Source: Mycolicibacterium sp. P9-22
GTDB taxonomy: Bacteria; Actinomycetota; Actinomycetes; Mycobacteriales; Mycobacteriaceae
NCBI RefSeq assembly: GCF_008329585.1
Contig: NZ_NPKP01000006.1
Location: forward strand, 124,001 to 188,000
DNA: 64,000 nucleotides
Reading direction: 5' to 3'
Shown here: one piece after another, positions 51,248 through 59,951 of the stretch
How the letters are laid out: every line of letters begins with the position of its first letter
How positions within the stretch are numbered: the stretch's first letter is position 1
Position numbers and translations under genes: made by a program
The notes under the pieces: generated by a model
The model's input: the letters and a program-made list of their open reading frames with translations, nothing else
Database searches by the model: none
Told to the model about the DNA's origin: nothing

Positions 51248-52126
51248 TCAGACCAATGGGCGTCCGGTGCGGATGCGCCAGTCCAGATCCTTCAGCAGCA
51301 CGTTGAACGGGAACTGGCGCAACGCGCCGGGCATGACGTTGTTGACCACCCGCAGCGCGCTCATCAGCCGGTCGAAGCGGCGTTGACGCTGCTGGTCCCA
51401 TGGCAGCCGCATCTCGTCGCGGAAACGTTGCGGCAGGAATCCGGTGGTGATCAGCCCGGCGGTGTCCTCATGCAGTCGCTGCAGGCGGCCGGGCAGCCGC
51501 AGACCCCGCAGCCGGCCCACCGCGATCGGGTACAGGTACTCGCGGATGGTGTCATCGATGTGCACCTTGTCCAGCTGTTCCTGCCAGTACCTGTCGAAGG
51601 CGGCGCGGTCGGGCGGCCACATCTCGGCGGGAACCTGCAGCGTGGTGCCCAGCGTCATCCCGTTCAGGTAGTGCTTGTCGGCGGTCTCGTCGTCCATCTC
51701 ACCGACGAACATCCGCTGGATGTCGACCGATCCCTTGTAGAGGCAGGCGGCCACCCACATCTGCAGGTCCTTGTCGAAGGCGTTGTACTGCACCGGGCTG
51801 TCCGGGGTGGACCGCACCTGGGCATGCGCCCCGTTGACCGCGCGCCGGAAGGCGGCCTTCTGCCGATCGCTGCCCCGTCCGGCGACGGCCAGATAGGTGA
51901 AGGTGGTGCGGGCGCGCTTGACGGGATGCCGGTCGACGCGTCCGCTCTCGACCTTGCTCTCCTGCACGCCGTAGCCGACGCCGGGGCGGGCGAGCTGCAT
52001 GACCACGTTCGCCGGACCCGCCAGCAGCGCAACACCCATCAGCCCGTCATCGACGGTGGCACCCCAGCGCAGCCGGCGAGCGGGCATGCGAACGGTGTGG
52101 CTGATCGGACGTTCGGTGATCGTCAT
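51248..52126 (-). CDS. MpaB/DUF2236-family oxygenase-like protein
   Basis: 292 residues from ATG 52126; the longer open frame is a shadow. The DUF2236 / MpaB region is present: LLAGPANVVMQLARPGVGYGVQESKVESGRVDRHPVKRARTTFTYL, with the conserved histidine in DRHP. Characterised MpaB-type proteins are b-type haem oxygenases, for example rubber oxygenases such as Lcp. The substrate here is unknown. It is divergent from a TetR gene that probably controls it, and from memory the pair is conserved as Rv0275c/Rv0276. Confidence 0.8.
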   Translation of the reverse strand: MTITERPISHTVRMPARRLRWGATVDDGLMGVALLAGPANVVMQLARPGVGYGVQESKVESGRVDRHPVKRARTTFTYLAVAGRGSDRQKAAFRRAVNGAHAQVRSTPDSPVQYNAFDKDLQMWVAACLYKGSVDIQRMFVGEMDDETADKHYLNGMTLGTTLQVPAEMWPPDRAAFDRYWQEQLDKVHIDDTIREYLYPIAVGRLRGLRLPGRLQRLHEDTAGLITTGFLPQRFRDEMRLPWDQQRQRRFDRLMSALRVVNNVMPGALRQFPFNVLLKDLDWRIRTGRPLV

Positions 52127-52195
52127 CGACACCCCTGCATGAAAGTGAGAACGAATGTTTCCTGATAGTGCCTGGCATATTGGACGGGTGTCAAG

Positions 52196-52813
52196 ATGGA
52201 CGGTATGACGCCTCTCCGGCCCTATCGCGGCGTCGCAGCGCCGCAGCGGATGGCCGAGCGGCGCCGCCGCTTCCTGGAGGCCGGCCTGGAACTCCTCGGC
52301 GCGACATCCGACGAGCTCACGGTGCGTGCCATCTGCCGGCAATCCGGTATCGCCACCCGGCACTTCTACGAGGCGTTCGCCGACAAGGACGAATTCGTCG
52401 CGGCGGTGTTCGACTCGGTGATCGACGAGATCGCCCGCACCACCCAGGCGGCGGTCGCCGCCGTGCCCTTCGAACAGCAGAACACGGCGGGAATCACCAA
52501 CCTGGTGCAGACCATCGGCGACGACACCCGTGTCGGGCGCCTGCTCTTCGACGCCCGGCTGTCCAACCCCGTGCTGGTGCGCAGGCGAGCCGAACTGGGC
52601 GGCGTCTTCGCCGCGCTGGCCGGCCGGCATCTGCAGACCGCGCTGCACCGCGACGACAACCCCCGGATCCGGGCGGTCGCGCATTTCGTGGTCGGCGGCG
52701 TCAGCCAGACCCTCAGCGGTTGGCTCGCCGGGGCCATCGACCTCACTCGCGACGAGTTGATCGAGCAGTTGGCAGCGGTGCTCGACGAATTCGGCAACGA
52801 GCGGCTGTACTAA
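52196..52813 (+). CDS. TetR-family transcriptional regulator
   Basis: 205 residues; ATG 52205 is an alternative start. The HTH is RRRRFLEAGLELLGATSDELTVRAICRQSGIATRHFYEAFADKDEFVAAVF. The C-terminal domain is a normal TetR ligand-binding fold. It is divergent from the MpaB-like gene, 69 nt apart, so it probably represses that gene. Only a weak inverted repeat (GAGAAC-GAAT-GTTTCC) is visible between. Its end overlaps the convergent sigma-factor gene by 4 nt. Confidence 0.86.
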   Translation: MDGMTPLRPYRGVAAPQRMAERRRRFLEAGLELLGATSDELTVRAICRQSGIATRHFYEAFADKDEFVAAVFDSVIDEIARTTQAAVAAVPFEQQNTAGITNLVQTIGDDTRVGRLLFDARLSNPVLVRRRAELGGVFAALAGRHLQTALHRDDNPRIRAVAHFVVGGVSQTLSGWLAGAIDLTRDELIEQLAAVLDEFGNERLY

Positions 52814-53790
52814 TGCCGGGCGAGGCCCAGCGATTCGGGTAGGTGAAAATCGTCGGTCACCAGGGCCGAGCTCGGATAGACGGCAACCTGACCGATACCG
52901 GTATCGGTCACCGCCAGCACGGCGATGCCGAATGCGCGAAGCGTGCCGGTGCGGTCGCGTCGGTAGGCCGCCACCGCGGGCTGGGAATTCGCCTCCACCA
53001 CCAGCATCTTCCAGTCCCCCGCGGTGCCCAGCACATGACGGGCCAGATACGGAACACATGTGCTGCGGCCCTTGAACCAGATCTGTGAACCGATCGTCTC
53101 GAGCGCGGCGTCATCGCTCAGAGTCCGTGACAGCAGCGCGGGATCGGACTGCTCGAACGCGGCGACATACGCCGCCACGAGCGCGCGTGCCCGCGGGTCG
53201 GTCGGTTCGATCACTCCGTCCGTTCCGGGATCGAGATGACGCATCCGTGCCCGCGCGCGCTGCAGGGAGCTCCGGACCGCAGGCACCGTGATGTCCAGAA
53301 TCGCCGCGGCATCGGCCGCCGAAAAGGCCATGACATCGCGCAACAGCAGCACGGCGCGTTGCTGTGGGGGAAGGTGCTGTCGCGCGGCGATCACCGCCAG
53401 CCGCATCGATTCCCGCGACACCACGGCCCGTTCGGGATCATCGGACGGCTGTGCGACGCGTTCACCGGGCATCGGCTGGACCCACGCGGCGTCGACCGCC
53501 GGCATCTGTGGCGAGTCCGGATCAGCCGACGGTGGGCCGAGCCCGGAGGGCAGCACGCGCCGGCTGCTGTGGCCGAGTGCGTTCAGGCACGCGTTGGTGG
53601 CGATGCGGTACAGCCAGGTCCGCAACGATGACCTGTTCTCGAATCCCTCGAAGCCGCGCCAGGCCCGCAGATAGGTCTCCTGCACCACATCTTCGGCGTC
53701 GTGCGCGGAGCCGAGCATGCGATAGCAGTGTGCGAGCAGCTCACGACGCAACGGGCCGGTCAGCCGGTCGAACTCTGCGGTCGATGTCAC
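52810..53790 (-). CDS. ECF sigma factor with SnoaL-like C-terminus (SigG-like)
   Basis: 326 residues from GTG 53790, overlapping the PPOX gene (GTGA). Sigma region 2 is LAHCYRMLGSAHDAEDVVQETYLRAWRGFEGF. Region 4 (PPQQRAVLLLRDVMAFSAADAAAILDITVPAVRSSLQRARARM) follows an unusual Pro-rich linker. The last 110 residues resemble the SnoaL-like domain found on SigG/SigJ-type ECF factors, which may sense a ligand or control activity. It is close to mycobacterial SigG by recollection. No anti-sigma gene is adjacent, as is usual for this class. Confidence 0.82.
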   Translation of the reverse strand: MTSTAEFDRLTGPLRRELLAHCYRMLGSAHDAEDVVQETYLRAWRGFEGFENRSSLRTWLYRIATNACLNALGHSSRRVLPSGLGPPSADPDSPQMPAVDAAWVQPMPGERVAQPSDDPERAVVSRESMRLAVIAARQHLPPQQRAVLLLRDVMAFSAADAAAILDITVPAVRSSLQRARARMRHLDPGTDGVIEPTDPRARALVAAYVAAFEQSDPALLSRTLSDDAALETIGSQIWFKGRSTCVPYLARHVLGTAGDWKMLVVEANSQPAVAAYRRDRTGTLRAFGIAVLAVTDTGIGQVAVYPSSALVTDDFHLPESLGLARH

Positions 53791-54194
53791 GACGCCGCCG
53801 GCGGGAAAAGGTAGACCGTCTCCGGCAGCACGCGCACGATGACGCGTTCGGCCCCGGGCTCCGGCGGAGGTGTCGCGCCATTCAGGTAGCGGTCGTACAT
53901 GTCGCGCAGCAGCTGTTTGGTGGGATCCTGCGCGATCTCGACGGTCCCACGAATCGCGACGTAGCTCCCGCGGGCATCCGCTACCAGCAGACTGACTCGC
54001 GGGTCGCGCTCCATGTTGCGCGTCTTGCGCCGCCCGACGACCGTGCTGATCAGCACGGAGTCACCATCGCGTTTGACGAAGATCACCGACGATTGCGGTC
54101 GACCGTCGGGATCAACCGTGGCCAGGACCGCCAGGTGGGGATCGTCGAGTATGGATGTGGCGGGCGCGCTCAACGCAATTGGTCGTGTGTTCAC
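53787..54194 (-). CDS. PPOX-class (F420/FMN-dependent) oxidoreductase
   Basis: 135 residues from GTG 54194. HLAVLATVDPDGRPQSSVIFVKRDGDSVLISTVVGRRKTRNMERDPRVSLLVAD is the split-barrel flavin/F420-binding pattern of the PNPOx-like/FDOR family, common in mycobacteria. It probably reduces an unsaturated substrate with F420H2; the substrate is unknown. It is coupled to the sigma factor gene, so the two may respond to the same signal. Confidence 0.84.
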   Translation of the reverse strand: MNTRPIALSAPATSILDDPHLAVLATVDPDGRPQSSVIFVKRDGDSVLISTVVGRRKTRNMERDPRVSLLVADARGSYVAIRGTVEIAQDPTKQLLRDMYDRYLNGATPPPEPGAERVIVRVLPETVYLFPPAAS

Positions 54195-54251
54195 ATAACT
54201 ATGACCGCGGGGCGGGTGGAAATGCATCGCACCCGACGTCGGCGCCGGGCG

Positions 54252-54827
54252 CTACACGACTGCGCGCGGCCGGCGGTCGGCGGCCGTCCTGGGCACCGTG
54301 GTGGTGTCGGCCTCGGTGAATTCCTTGACCCAGCAGGCAAACTCCAAAGTGATGCCGTCCGGGTCCTGGAAATAGAAGGAGCGCACGTACACACCCGGAT
54401 GCAGGGTCGGCGAGGCCTGCCACTCGCTCTCGTCGTGATTGAGCACCGGCCCGACGCGCACACCCTTGGCCTTCAGTTTCTCCCGGTACTCGTCGAACTT
54501 CTCGGCGGGCACGTGGAAGGCGAGGTGGTTCATGGTGCTCACGGCGCTGGTGATCTCCCCGAGACCGGGCAACGCGATCGGTGCGGACAGGCCCGGAACA
54601 CCGTCCGGGGCGTCGGTGAACCAGAAGAAGGCCACGCAGTCGCCGTTGCCGGCGTCGAAGAAGAAGTGCTGGCCCATGCCGCCGGGCAGGTCCAGCGATT
54701 TGATCAGGGGCATGCCGAGCACGCCGGAGTAGAAGTCCACGGTGCGTTGCATGTCCGAGCACACCAGTGCGACGTGGTTGATACCCCCGAGGGTGAATTC
54801 GGAGTTGGAGTTATCGGGCTTGATCAT
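54252..54827 (-). CDS. VOC-superfamily (glyoxalase/dioxygenase-like) protein
   Basis: 191 residues with two VOC half-repeats: GGINHVALVCSDMQRTVDFYSGVLGM and TMNHLAFHVPAEKFDEYREKL. Metal ligands are His in NHV, His in NHL/FHV and Glu in GITLEFACWV. Members include glyoxalases, extradiol dioxygenases and epimerases; the sequence does not fix the reaction. It is divergent from a TetR gene across a perfect 12-bp palindrome. From memory Rv0274 occupies the same place. Confidence 0.84.
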   Translation of the reverse strand: MIKPDNSNSEFTLGGINHVALVCSDMQRTVDFYSGVLGMPLIKSLDLPGGMGQHFFFDAGNGDCVAFFWFTDAPDGVPGLSAPIALPGLGEITSAVSTMNHLAFHVPAEKFDEYREKLKAKGVRVGPVLNHDESEWQASPTLHPGVYVRSFYFQDPDGITLEFACWVKEFTEADTTTVPRTAADRRPRAVV

Positions 54828-54850
54828 GGCTCTCCCTCTGGCGCAGATCT

Positions 54851-54880
54851 GAATCTGAATCTAACATCAGATTCAGATTC
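54851..54880. promoter_or_regulatory. Perfect 12-bp-arm palindrome, TetR operator
   Basis: GAATCTGAATCT (54851-54862) and AGATTCAGATTC (54869-54880) are exact complements around AACATC. Each arm is itself a GAATCT direct repeat. It sits between the divergent VOC (54827) and TetR (54909) starts. The symmetry and position make it the likely operator of that TetR. Confidence 0.88.
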
Positions 54881-54908
54881 GATCAATGAAGACCAGCGAG
54901 AGGCTTCC

Positions 54909-55532
54909 GTGACCGCACGGGTAGAGCTGCCCACCGCCCGCGGCCGGCAGACACAGGCCGCCATCGATGCGGCAGCGCGAACGGTCGTGGCGCGCAAGGG
55001 AATTCTGGCCACCACCATCGCCGATATCGCCGCCGAAGCGGGCCGCTCCACCGCGTCGTTCTACAACTACTACGACTCCAAGGAGGCGATGGTCCGGGAG
55101 TGGGCCGTCCGCTTCCGCGACGAGGCCCGCGAACGAGCCATGGCCGCCGCCGAACCCGGCCTCACCGATGCCGAGCGCGCGCACGCTGCCGCCGCCGCGC
55201 ACTGGAACACCTACCGGCACCGGCTCGCCGAGATCATCGCGGTCTCTCAGTTGGCCACCGTCAGCGACGATTTCGCGCAGTACTGGACCGATATCTGCGC
55301 CCTACCGATCGCCCTAGTCACCAAGATGGTGCAGCAGGCCCAACGCAAGGGCTGCTGTGCCGGCGATGACGCGCACCTGATCGCTGTCGCCCTGGTGTCC
55401 ATGCTGAACCAGTTCTGCTACACCCAACTCTCGGGCGCCGGAGCCCAGACCGCCGATGACGACGCCTGCGTCGCCACCCTGGCCGCGATCTTTCACCGGA
55501 CGATCTACCACAAGGAGACAACGCAGCCATGA
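54909..55532 (+). CDS. TetR-family transcriptional regulator
   Basis: 207 residues from GTG 54909; upstream extensions of the frame are shadows. The HTH is QAAIDAAARTVVARKGILATTIADIAAEAGRSTASFYNYYDSKEAMVREW. It overlaps the alpha/beta hydrolase by ATGA, so regulator, hydrolase and probably the following dehydrogenase and fadE6 are transcribed together. By memory the M. tuberculosis counterpart is Rv0273c. It is likely to bind the palindrome at 54851-54880. Confidence 0.87.
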   Translation: MTARVELPTARGRQTQAAIDAAARTVVARKGILATTIADIAAEAGRSTASFYNYYDSKEAMVREWAVRFRDEARERAMAAAEPGLTDAERAHAAAAAHWNTYRHRLAEIIAVSQLATVSDDFAQYWTDICALPIALVTKMVQQAQRKGCCAGDDAHLIAVALVSMLNQFCYTQLSGAGAQTADDDACVATLAAIFHRTIYHKETTQP

Positions 55533-56662
55533 CGTCGAAGGGCCCGACACCGGGGGTGACCCGGGAATTCGTCGGATCGGAGTCGCCGACCGCGCGCCGT
55601 GCCGGTGCAGGCGGTCACCCGTGCCAGGGTCTCTACTACCGCGGGGTCGGCCGCAAACCCAAGGTTGCGGTGATCGCGACGCACTATCAGATCGATTTCT
55701 CCGAGCACTATCTCGCCGATTACCTGGCCACCCGAGGAATCGGATTCCTCGGGTGGAACACCCGCTTCCGGGGTTTCGAGAGCACCTTCCTGCTGGACCA
55801 CGCGCTCGTCGACATCGGCGTCGGGGTGCGCTGGCTGCGTGAGGTCCAGGGCATCGAAACCGTGGTGCTGCTCGGCAATTCCGGTGGCGGCTCGCTGATG
55901 GCGGCCTATCAGGCCCAGGCCGTGCACCACCACGTCACCCCGCTCGACGGGATGCGCCCGGCGGCGGGACTCACCGACCTGCCCGCGGCCGACGGCTACG
56001 TGGCCAGCGCCGCGCACCCCGGCCGGCCCGATGTCCTCACCGCGTGGATGGACGCCTCGGTCACCGACGAATACGACGCGCTGGCCACCGATCCGGACCT
56101 CGACCTGTTCAGCGCGCGGCACGGTCCGCCCTTCGCTGCCGACTTCATCGCCCGCTACCGGGCGGCGCAGATCGCCCGAAACGAGGCCATCACCGACTGG
56201 GCGGAGGCCGAGCTCAAACGCGTGAAATCCGCCGGGTTCTCGGACCGGCCGTTCACCGTGCTGCGCACCTGGGCCGACCCGCGGATGGTCGACCCCGCAC
56301 TGGAGCCGACGAAACGCCCGGCCAACATGTGTTACGCCGGACCACCGGTGAAGGCCAACCGGTCGGCCTACGGCATCGCCGCAGCGTGCACGCTGCGCAA
56401 CTGGATCGGTATGTGGAGCCTGCGGCACGCCCAGACCCGGGCCGAACCCCATCTGGCGCTGATCGACTGCCCCGCGCTGGTGATCAACGCCGATCAGGAC
56501 ACCGGCGTCTACCCGTCGGACGCCCAGCGCATCCATGACGCCCTGGGCAGCTCGGACAAGGCCCTGTTGTCGATCGACACCGACCACTACTTCACCACCC
56601 CGGGGGCCCGCAGCGAGCAGGCCGATACCATCGCCAGGTGGATCGCGAAACGGTGGCGCTGA
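55529..56662 (+). CDS. Alpha/beta hydrolase
   Basis: 377 residues. The nucleophile elbow is LLGNSGGGSLM (Ser118). Other family points are VIATHYQIDFSEHYLADYLATRG and the C-terminal ALVINADQDTGVYPSDAQRIHDAL (catalytic Asp) and DTDHYFT (catalytic His). It probably hydrolyses an ester, thioester or C-C bond. Length and neighbours match Rv0272c by memory. It is in an operon with TetR upstream and a 2-hydroxyacid dehydrogenase downstream. Confidence 0.85.
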   Translation: MTSKGPTPGVTREFVGSESPTARRAGAGGHPCQGLYYRGVGRKPKVAVIATHYQIDFSEHYLADYLATRGIGFLGWNTRFRGFESTFLLDHALVDIGVGVRWLREVQGIETVVLLGNSGGGSLMAAYQAQAVHHHVTPLDGMRPAAGLTDLPAADGYVASAAHPGRPDVLTAWMDASVTDEYDALATDPDLDLFSARHGPPFAADFIARYRAAQIARNEAITDWAEAELKRVKSAGFSDRPFTVLRTWADPRMVDPALEPTKRPANMCYAGPPVKANRSAYGIAAACTLRNWIGMWSLRHAQTRAEPHLALIDCPALVINADQDTGVYPSDAQRIHDALGSSDKALLSIDTDHYFTTPGARSEQADTIARWIAKRWR

Positions 56663-57603
56663 GAGTCCTCGCACACTTCACCCCCGGCCAGCGGGTACTC
56701 GATTTCCTTGCCGCCGAATCGGATTGGCTCGATGTCCGGTGGTGCGCCGAGGACGATGACGCCACTTTTCACCGCGAGCTACCCGATGCCGAGGTCATCT
56801 GGCATGTGCTGCGGCCACTGTCGGGCACCGACCTGGAACTCGCTGCGAACTGCCGGCTGGTGCACAAGCTGGGCGCCGGGGTGAACACCATCGACGTCGA
56901 TGCGGCGACGCGGCACCGTATCGCTGTCGCGAACATGCCCGGCGCCAACGCCCCGTCGGTCACCGAGGGCACCTTGCTGCTGATGCTCGCCGCGCTGCGC
57001 CGGTTGCCCGCCCTGGACCGCGCCACCCGAGCGGGCCGCGGCTGGCCGTCGGACCCGAGCCTCGGTGAGACGGTCCGCGATATCGGCGGGTGCACCGTCG
57101 GTTTGGTCGGCTACGGCAATATCGCCAAACAGGTCGAGACGGTGCTGACGACGCTGGGCGCACGGGTACTGCACACCAGCACCCGCGACGACGGGCACCG
57201 CGACTGGCGACCACTGCCGGCACTGCTCGCCGAGAGCGACATCGTCTCGCTGCACCTGCCGCTGACCCCGGCGACCCGGCACCTGATCGACCGGGACGCC
57301 CTGGCCCTGATGAAAACCGATGCCGTGCTCGTCAACACCGCCCGCGGGCCCATCGTCGACGAGGACGCACTGGCCGCGGCGCTGCGCGAGGGCCGATTGG
57401 CCGCCGCCGGGCTGGACGTCTTCGCCACCGAACCGGTCGAGCCCGGCAATCCGCTGCTGAGCCTGGACAACGTGGTGCTCACACCGCATGTCACCTGGTA
57501 CACCGTCGACACCATGCGCCGCTATCTGGAGGTGGCGGTCGACAACTGCCGTCGACTGCGGGATGGCCGGGACCTTGCCAACGTGGTGAACCAAGTCAGC
57601 TAA
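56653..57603 (+). CDS. D-isomer-specific 2-hydroxyacid dehydrogenase
   Basis: 316 residues from GTG 56653 (GTG 56638 is also in frame); it starts inside the hydrolase gene, 10 nt before that stop. The NAD-binding motif is VGLVGYGNIAKQVETVL, and the catalytic Arg and Glu are in LVNTARGPIVDEDALAAAL and LDVFATEPVEPGNPL. In place of the catalytic His position it has LTPHVTWYT (His of PHV). It reduces or oxidises a 2-keto/hydroxy acid. Confidence 0.87.
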   Translation: MALRVLAHFTPGQRVLDFLAAESDWLDVRWCAEDDDATFHRELPDAEVIWHVLRPLSGTDLELAANCRLVHKLGAGVNTIDVDAATRHRIAVANMPGANAPSVTEGTLLLMLAALRRLPALDRATRAGRGWPSDPSLGETVRDIGGCTVGLVGYGNIAKQVETVLTTLGARVLHTSTRDDGHRDWRPLPALLAESDIVSLHLPLTPATRHLIDRDALALMKTDAVLVNTARGPIVDEDALAAALREGRLAAAGLDVFATEPVEPGNPLLSLDNVVLTPHVTWYTVDTMRRYLEVAVDNCRRLRDGRDLANVVNQVS

Positions 57604-57689
57604 GCCACTTGTGTGGCCCCTGTCACCGCCGGGTACCCTCGGAACCCAACCGACCGGTTAATAGGGATGTTGCCCCATGGAGGTTAAGC

Positions 57690-59879
57690 GTGCCCATCGC
57701 GATCAACTCTGAACACAATGACCTGGCTGATTCGGTCCGGTCCCTGGTGGCCAAGGTCGCCCCGTCGGACGTCCTGCATGAGGCCATGGAGACACCGATC
57801 TCCAATCCCCCGCAGTACTGGAAGGCCGCTGCCGACCAGGGTCTGCCGGGCGTGCACCTGTCCGAGGCCGTCGGCGGACAGGGTTTCGGGATTCTTGAAC
57901 TGGCCATCACGCTCGCCGAGTTCGGTTACGGCGCGGTACCGGGACCCTTCGTTCCCTCGGCCATCGCCAGCGCCCTGATCTCGGCGCATGACGCCCAGTC
58001 GCCCCTTCTCAACGGCCTGGCGGCCGGTGACACCATCGCCGCCTACGCGATCGACTCCGGTCTGACCGCGACCCGCCAGGGCGACAAGCTCGTCATCCGC
58101 GGCGAGGTGCGGGCCGTACCGGCCGCCGCCCAGGCATCGCTGCTGGTCCTACCGGTATCGATCGAGAGTAGCGAGGAGTGGGTGGCGCTGGACGCCGGCA
58201 GCCTCGAGGTCGAAGACGTCAAGAGCCTCGACCCGCTGCGCCCGCTGGCCCACGTGCGGGCCAACGCCGTCGAGGTGGGCGCCGACCGGGTGTTGTCGAA
58301 CCTGAGCCGCGACCACGCCAAGGCGCTCATCACCACACTGCTGTCGGCCGAATGCGTCGGGGTCGCCCGCTGGGCCACCGACACCGCGACCGAGTACGCC
58401 AAGATCCGCGAGCAGTTCGGCCGGCCCATCGGGCAGTTCCAGGCCATCAAACACAAGTGCTCGGGCATGATCGCCGAGACCGAGCGGGCCACCGCCGCGG
58501 TCTGGGATGCCAGCCGCGCGATCGACGAATTCCACGGCGGCAGTGAGGACTCCAAGTACGCATTCGCCGCCGCGGTCGCCGGCACGCTGGCGCCGGAGGC
58601 GGCTCAGCACACCGCCCAGGAGTGCATTCAGGTGCACGGCGGTATCGGCTTCACCTGGGAGCACGACGCAGGCGTCTACTACCGCCGGGCCCTGGTGCTG
58701 GCCGCGTCCTTCGGGCGGGCCGCCGACTACCCGCAGCGCGTCGTCGACACCTCGACCACCGACGGGCTGCGCAAGCTTGACATCGACCTGGACCCCGACA
58801 CCGAGAAGGTTCGTGAGGAGATCCGCGCCGAGGTTGCCGGCCTGAAAGCCATTGCGCGCGAGGAGCGTAACGCGGCGATCGCCGAGGGTGGCTGGGTCCA
58901 GCCACATCTGCCCAAGCCGTGGGGCCGCAATGCCACACCGATCGAGCAGATCATCATCTCCCAGGAGTTCGCCGCCGGGCGGGTGGCCCGGCCGCAGATG
59001 GGCATCGCCGCCTGGATCATCCCGTCCATCGTCGCCTACGGCACCGACGAACAGCAGCAGCAGTTCCTGCCGCCGACCTTCCGGGGCGAGATGATCTGGT
59101 GCCAGCTGTTCTCCGAACCCGGGGCCGGCTCCGACCTGGCCAGCCTGACCACCAAGGCGACCAAGGTCGACGGCGGATGGCGCATCACCGGCCAGAAGAT
59201 CTGGACCACCGGCGCGCAGTTCTCCCAGTGGGGCGCACTGCTGGCCAGGACGGACCCAAACGCTCCGAAGCACAATGGCATCACCTATTTCCTGATCGAC
59301 ATGAAGTCGCCAGGCGTCGAGGTGAAGCCGCTGCGCGAGCTCACCGGTGACGCCATGTTCAACACGGTGTTCATCGACGACGTCTTCGTGCCGGACTCGA
59401 TGGTGCTCGGCGAGGTGGACCGGGGCTGGGAGGTCAGCCGCAACACCCTGACCAACGAGCGGGTGTCGATCGGCAGTGCCGAGCCGCCGTTCCTGGCCAG
59501 CCTGGACCAGTTCGTGGAGTTCGTGCGGGACGGCCAGTTCGACCAGATCGAGCAGAACCATGCGGGCCGATTGATCGCCGAGGGTTACGCGGCCAAGGTG
59601 CTCAACCTGCGCTCCACGCTGCTCACGCTGGCCGGTGGCGATCCGATGCCGGCCGCGGCGATCTCCAAGCTGCTGTCGATGAAGACCGGTCAGGGCTACG
59701 CCGAGTTCGGCGTGGCGTCATTCGGCACCGACGGCGCGATCGGCGACAAGGAACAGGATCCGGGCAAGTGGGCGGAGCGACTGCTGTTCAGCCGGGCCAC
59801 CACCATTTACGGCGGCACCACCGAGGTGCAGCTCAACATCATCGCCGAGCGGCTGCTGGGCCTGCCCCGCGACCCGTAA
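57690..59879 (+). CDS. fadE6: FadE6-like fused acyl-CoA dehydrogenase
   Basis: 729 residues from GTG 57690, with GGAGG at 57679-57683. The protein contains two acyl-CoA dehydrogenase units in tandem: the first from residue 1 to about 380 (TEYAKIREQFGRPIGQFQAIKHK, CIQVHGGIGFTWEHDAGVYYRRA), the second from about 385 (FSEPGAGSDLASL, ITGQKIWTTGAQ, TIYGGTTEVQLNIIAERLLGLPRD). The position of the usual YEG catalytic Glu reads YGG in the second unit. Length matches my memory of M. tuberculosis FadE6 (about 731). It is a fatty-acid or polyketide-like beta-oxidation enzyme; the substrate is unproven. Confidence 0.87.
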   Translation: MPIAINSEHNDLADSVRSLVAKVAPSDVLHEAMETPISNPPQYWKAAADQGLPGVHLSEAVGGQGFGILELAITLAEFGYGAVPGPFVPSAIASALISAHDAQSPLLNGLAAGDTIAAYAIDSGLTATRQGDKLVIRGEVRAVPAAAQASLLVLPVSIESSEEWVALDAGSLEVEDVKSLDPLRPLAHVRANAVEVGADRVLSNLSRDHAKALITTLLSAECVGVARWATDTATEYAKIREQFGRPIGQFQAIKHKCSGMIAETERATAAVWDASRAIDEFHGGSEDSKYAFAAAVAGTLAPEAAQHTAQECIQVHGGIGFTWEHDAGVYYRRALVLAASFGRAADYPQRVVDTSTTDGLRKLDIDLDPDTEKVREEIRAEVAGLKAIAREERNAAIAEGGWVQPHLPKPWGRNATPIEQIIISQEFAAGRVARPQMGIAAWIIPSIVAYGTDEQQQQFLPPTFRGEMIWCQLFSEPGAGSDLASLTTKATKVDGGWRITGQKIWTTGAQFSQWGALLARTDPNAPKHNGITYFLIDMKSPGVEVKPLRELTGDAMFNTVFIDDVFVPDSMVLGEVDRGWEVSRNTLTNERVSIGSAEPPFLASLDQFVEFVRDGQFDQIEQNHAGRLIAEGYAAKVLNLRSTLLTLAGGDPMPAAAISKLLSMKTGQGYAEFGVASFGTDGAIGDKEQDPGKWAERLLFSRATTIYGGTTEVQLNIIAERLLGLPRDP

Positions 59880-59894
59880 GTCCGGTCGCCGGCA

Positions 59895-59941
59895 CTACGG
59901 TTTGTGGCGCTTTTCCGTGAAAAGCCCGCCACAAAACGTAG
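59895..59941. terminator. Long bidirectional hairpin after fadE6
   Basis: Left arm 59895-59915 and right arm 59919-59941 pair over about 20 bp around the loop CGT, with small bulges (CTACG...TTTGTGGCG...CTTTTC against GAAAAG...CGCCACAAA...CGTAG). It starts 16 nt after the fadE6 stop and ends 11 nt before the convergent TetR stop, so it can end both transcripts. Confidence 0.8.
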
Positions 59942-59951
59942 CCTCGGCGCA

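Noticed and set aside
52140..52175. GAGAAC-GAAT-GTTTCC as an operator between MpaB and TetR genes
   Set aside because: Only a few positions pair; too weak to list as a site.
53364..54908. Long upstream extension of the TetR frame at 54909
   Set aside because: It runs antisense through the sigma factor, PPOX and VOC genes and has no TetR similarity.
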